NCBI GenBank assembly: GCA_020650975.1
Contig: JAIPMN010032407.1
Span: 1 to 21,616, forward strand
Direction of reading: 5' to 3'
DNA from: Apostichopus californicus
Taxonomy: Eukaryota > Echinodermata > Holothuroidea > Aspidochirotida > Stichopodidae
DNA length: 21,616 nt
Part shown: positions 19,600 to 21,616 of the stretch, piece after piece
Position numbering within the stretch: the stretch's first letter is position 1
How the letters are laid out: every line of letters starts with the position of its first letter
Translations under genes and position numbers: made by a program
Notes under the pieces: model-generated
Database searches by the model: none
What the model saw: the letters and a program-made list of their open reading frames with translations, nothing else
Told to the model about the DNA's origin: nothing

Positions 19600-19764
19600 G
19601 CCAAGAAAGGAACTTTCTCCTTTCAAAAGTTACTTAAGACCCAACCATCTTTTCACTTGTTCTTTTGTAAATTAATCTGCTTTCTTTGTAAAGCGCCTTG
19701 AGCAGTGACTTTGTCTACTGATTTGGTGCTATATATAGGTCTCATTTATTATTATTATTATATT
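19600..19764 (+). mobile_element. 5'-truncated CR1/L2-like LINE tail
   Basis: The frame ending at 19701 reads AKKGTFSFQKLLKTQPSFHL, resembling the SLxxFKKLLKTxLF end of LINE ORF2 proteins. It is followed by GTAAAGCGCCTTGAGCA, GGTGCTATATATAG and an ATT-repeat tail (about 19747-19762). A GCGCxxTGAG motif, GGTGCTATATA and a TTATTATT tail together are characteristic of CR1/L2 3' ends in invertebrates. Only the last few hundred bases of the element remain. Confidence 0.6.
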
Positions 19765-20247
19765 AACATGAGACTGAACTAGTCAAGTTCCAAACTTTTC
19801 AAAGTTTCCAATCTGCCTGTTTTGCATGTGCTTAATTACGTTTACAACTATGAAAATGTCTGAAGGCAAAAATCGCTAGAATCGAACAGAAACACTATGA
19901 GGAGTGTACACTGTACATAGCAGTTTAAAAAAATTGTAGATCAATGCTAAAAATTATCATGAACTGTTGAAGTATTTAATGCAAATGAGTGCAATTCACT
20001 AATTATGCCTTAAACTGATCATTTGTCCATGTAAGGACTAGCTGGGAATTAAGATGGCTATGTGACGAAAGATATTATGCATTTTTATGCAATTTATGGC
20101 CAAAAATTGTTCAAATGAGCACATATTCTAGAGAATATGAATTCCAGTACAACTATACCTGAGTTCTAGAGATCTTCTCTAATCATACGTTAACGTGGAG
20201 GTAAACGTAAAGTGTTCGATAATAAACTCGAATTGTGGTTTTCATAC

Positions 20248-20267
20248 CTTGCAGTTCTCTCCACCAT
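20248..20267 (-). CDS. Candidate short alternative first coding exon of the ANKS1-like gene
   Basis: On the minus strand CAAAATGG gives an ATG with A at -3 and G at +4. It is followed by MVERTA plus AG, then a donor AAG|GTATGA (GT at 20246-20247). Exon A needs exactly two preceding bases, and AG plus its first base C makes a Ser codon, so the splice stays open as [16 protein letters not shown]. This is an inference from phase and local consensus only. Twenty coding bases carry no homology signal, the sequence differs from the vertebrate ANKS1 start, and chance matches of this kind are common in 4 kb of intron. Confidence 0.22.
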
Positions 20268-20339
20268 TTTGAATATTATCATTGCAAAAAAAAATAACAA
20301 TATCTGGAGATAAAGTTTATCTCTCTGGCACAATGTCCC

Positions 20340-20376
20340 TCCACCCCACCCCCCCTCACCCTCCCCCTCCTGTCCC
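20340..20376 (+). repeat. C-rich low-complexity tract
   Basis: CCACCCCACC and CCCCTCACCCTCCCCC runs form a strand-asymmetric C-rich stretch, G-rich on the gene's sense strand. It gives spurious short frames on both strands. Confidence 0.75.
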
Positions 20377-20596
20377 ACATGCACACACACACCTTGCATT
20401 CAATATTCATGACAAAAAAGCTTATTGTGCAAAACTTAAACTAGATTTAACACAAATTTTAGTAAATATAGAGATTTGAATACATCTTTAATACTGAGTT
20501 GAAATGACAGTAATTGGCAACATTAAGTACTGTATCATCTATCATTCAACATTGCTGATATCCCAAACACACACAGTCAGTAGAACAAATATTATC

Positions 20597-20622
20597 TGAC
20601 TTTTGACCTTTGGGGGTCAAAC
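20597..20622. promoter_or_regulatory. Cluster of nuclear-receptor half-sites
   Basis: TGACTTTTGACCT is a one-base-spaced direct repeat of AGGTCA-like half-sites on the minus strand. It is followed after TTGG by GGGTCA in the opposite orientation. The resemblance to a DR1 plus everted element is direct, but function is unproven and single sites of this kind occur by chance. Confidence 0.25.
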
Positions 20623-21084
20623 CTCTACTCTCAACTTCCAAATTGCTCATGCTGTGATTATATTTTACTGTTAACAACCAAACCATAGTAGTGACTAACT
20701 CTAAATGTGCCTCATGAATTCAAGTCTCTTTTAAATGACAAAGGAAAAACAATTGATTGCCAAGCCATTAATTTGAGGAGACTATAGAATGGAAGATATA
20801 AGGGATAGATGTGATGTGGTGTGTTGTGTAATGGTCCATGGAACATAGACATGTCTCAGCCGGGTAATATTGGTTACATTATTTATGAGTCTTTTTCTGT
20901 TCATACTGTACCTTTAGTAGTACTTATCGGCCCTAATCATGATCAGACCATAACTTGTAACATTTCTTGTTAGGTTATATATTACAGTTGCCAGAATTTA
21001 ATAATCAGTCTATATCTAGTGAAGGTCAATGTAAATTAACATAAACTCTTGTAACATTTTTAGTTGAGCTACGACCATATTGTA

Positions 21085-21262
21085 TATATACAACATTAGA
21101 AACGTGCACAAACATGTACAAACAATAGAAACATGTACAAACATTACAAACATGTACAAACATTATATACGTGTATAAACATGTACAGACATTAGAACCA
21201 TGTTCAAACATTACAAAAATGTATAAACATTACAAACATGTACAAACAATACAAACATACAA
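21085..21262. repeat. 19-bp minisatellite
   Basis: ACATGTACAAACATTACAA and variants recur with a spacing of 19 bp (for example at 21112, 21131, 21150 and 21169), with one shorter step. The short Cys/Val-rich minus-strand frame over it is a by-product of the repeat. Confidence 0.88.
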
Positions 21263-21616
21263 AATTGCAGGAAAATCAAGCCAGATCTTTGAATGAAGGA
21301 TTGCTGTTACAAACTTTACATTTGAGGACAGTGCTAAAGAACTTGTTTCAAACTGTTGGGCAATGTGTGGCCATTCTTCTTAAATTCTAAACATAAATAT
21401 GGCCAATCTGATATCGACATACTAGTATTACACTGATCCACTTTAAGGTGGTCAAGTTTATTATCATTTTCTTTCTTTGGAATTCACATATTGTCCTACC
21501 TTGGAACAGAACATAAATTTAAAATTTGCCTCTGACAACAATCATCTGGTCTGTTCTTAACAAGGTTGACATGGATGGATTCTCCCACTATGTAAACATT
21601 CCAGGCCCAAGAGATA

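Larger units (their letters stand above)
17249..21616 (-). other. 5' intron, or intron plus upstream region, of the ANKS1-like gene
   Basis: Sequence upstream of exon A holds two LINE tails, a GTAC-rich palindromic patch, a possible short first exon and a 19-bp minisatellite. The stretches 17600-18060, 18150-19600, 19765-20240, 20270-21085 and 21262-21616 are otherwise AT-rich with no supported gene. The last 130 bases on the minus strand hold a 38-codon open stretch ending at CCAAG|GTAGGA, but I recognise no protein there. Confidence 0.55.

Noticed and set aside
20190-20399. 69-codon minus-strand frame over the C-rich tract
   Set aside because: Its Gly/Glu-rich part comes from the low-complexity tract. 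Only the short MVERTA segment is considered, as a possible exon.
21486-21616. A further exon at the right edge (38-codon minus-strand frame ending CCAAG|GTAGGA)
   Set aside because: Open and with a fair donor, but no similarity to the ANKS1 N-terminus, and the acceptor side is outside the window.

Overview
The window is animal nuclear DNA: AT-rich, with a gene split into short exons by introns of about 0.9 to 8.3 kb and dense in tandem repeats and transposon relics. The repeat classes (tRNA-derived SINE, CR1/L2-type LINE tails, a hAT MITE, an element built like the pearl/HINE family) fit a marine invertebrate, perhaps an echinoderm or another deuterostome. I cannot fix the species.

The only gene I can support lies on the minus strand and crosses the window. 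Four exons (17168-17248, 8722-8878, 5612-5686, 4525-4746) splice together in frame and encode five consecutive ankyrin repeats. The order and wording of these repeats match the N-terminal ankyrin block of ANKS1 (ANKS1A/Odin, ANKS1B/AIDA-1), an adaptor acting downstream of Eph and EGF receptors. The later ankyrin repeats, the SAM domains and the PTB domain would lie beyond the left edge. The usual first exon would lie beyond the right edge, although a short phase-compatible candidate first exon sits at 20248-20267. No plus-strand host gene was found.

Layout from left to right, which is 3' to 5' for the gene: a 141-bp tandem array (165-1366); unique AT-rich intron with a duplicated 99-bp block and a LINE-like tail (1901-2270); a 79-bp tandem array (3482-3680); a tRNA-derived SINE (4199-4450); ankyrin exon D (4525-4746); a 5'-truncated LINE with its ORF2 C-terminus (5137-5462); exon C (5612-5686); intron with a CCAAT-rich repeat and a 22-bp hairpin minisatellite (7931-8458); exon B (8722-8878), whose donor site is duplicated. 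The 8.3-kb intron that follows holds a 40-bp array, a hAT MITE with an 8-bp target duplication, a 24-bp minisatellite open on both strands, a 173-bp array, a CpG-rich patch and a pearl/HINE-like element. Then come exon A (17168-17248) and a 5' intron with two more LINE tails, a GTAC-rich palindromic patch and a 19-bp minisatellite near the right edge.

The most useful second-look items are the duplicated 5' splice site of exon B, the overlapping donors of exon A (the second creates an immediate stop), the pearl/HINE-like element, the hairpin-forming and dual-strand-open minisatellites, and the possible alternative first exon. I see no bacterial-type system, CRISPR array or rRNA. The open frames over the minisatellites are most simply explained by unit lengths divisible by three.
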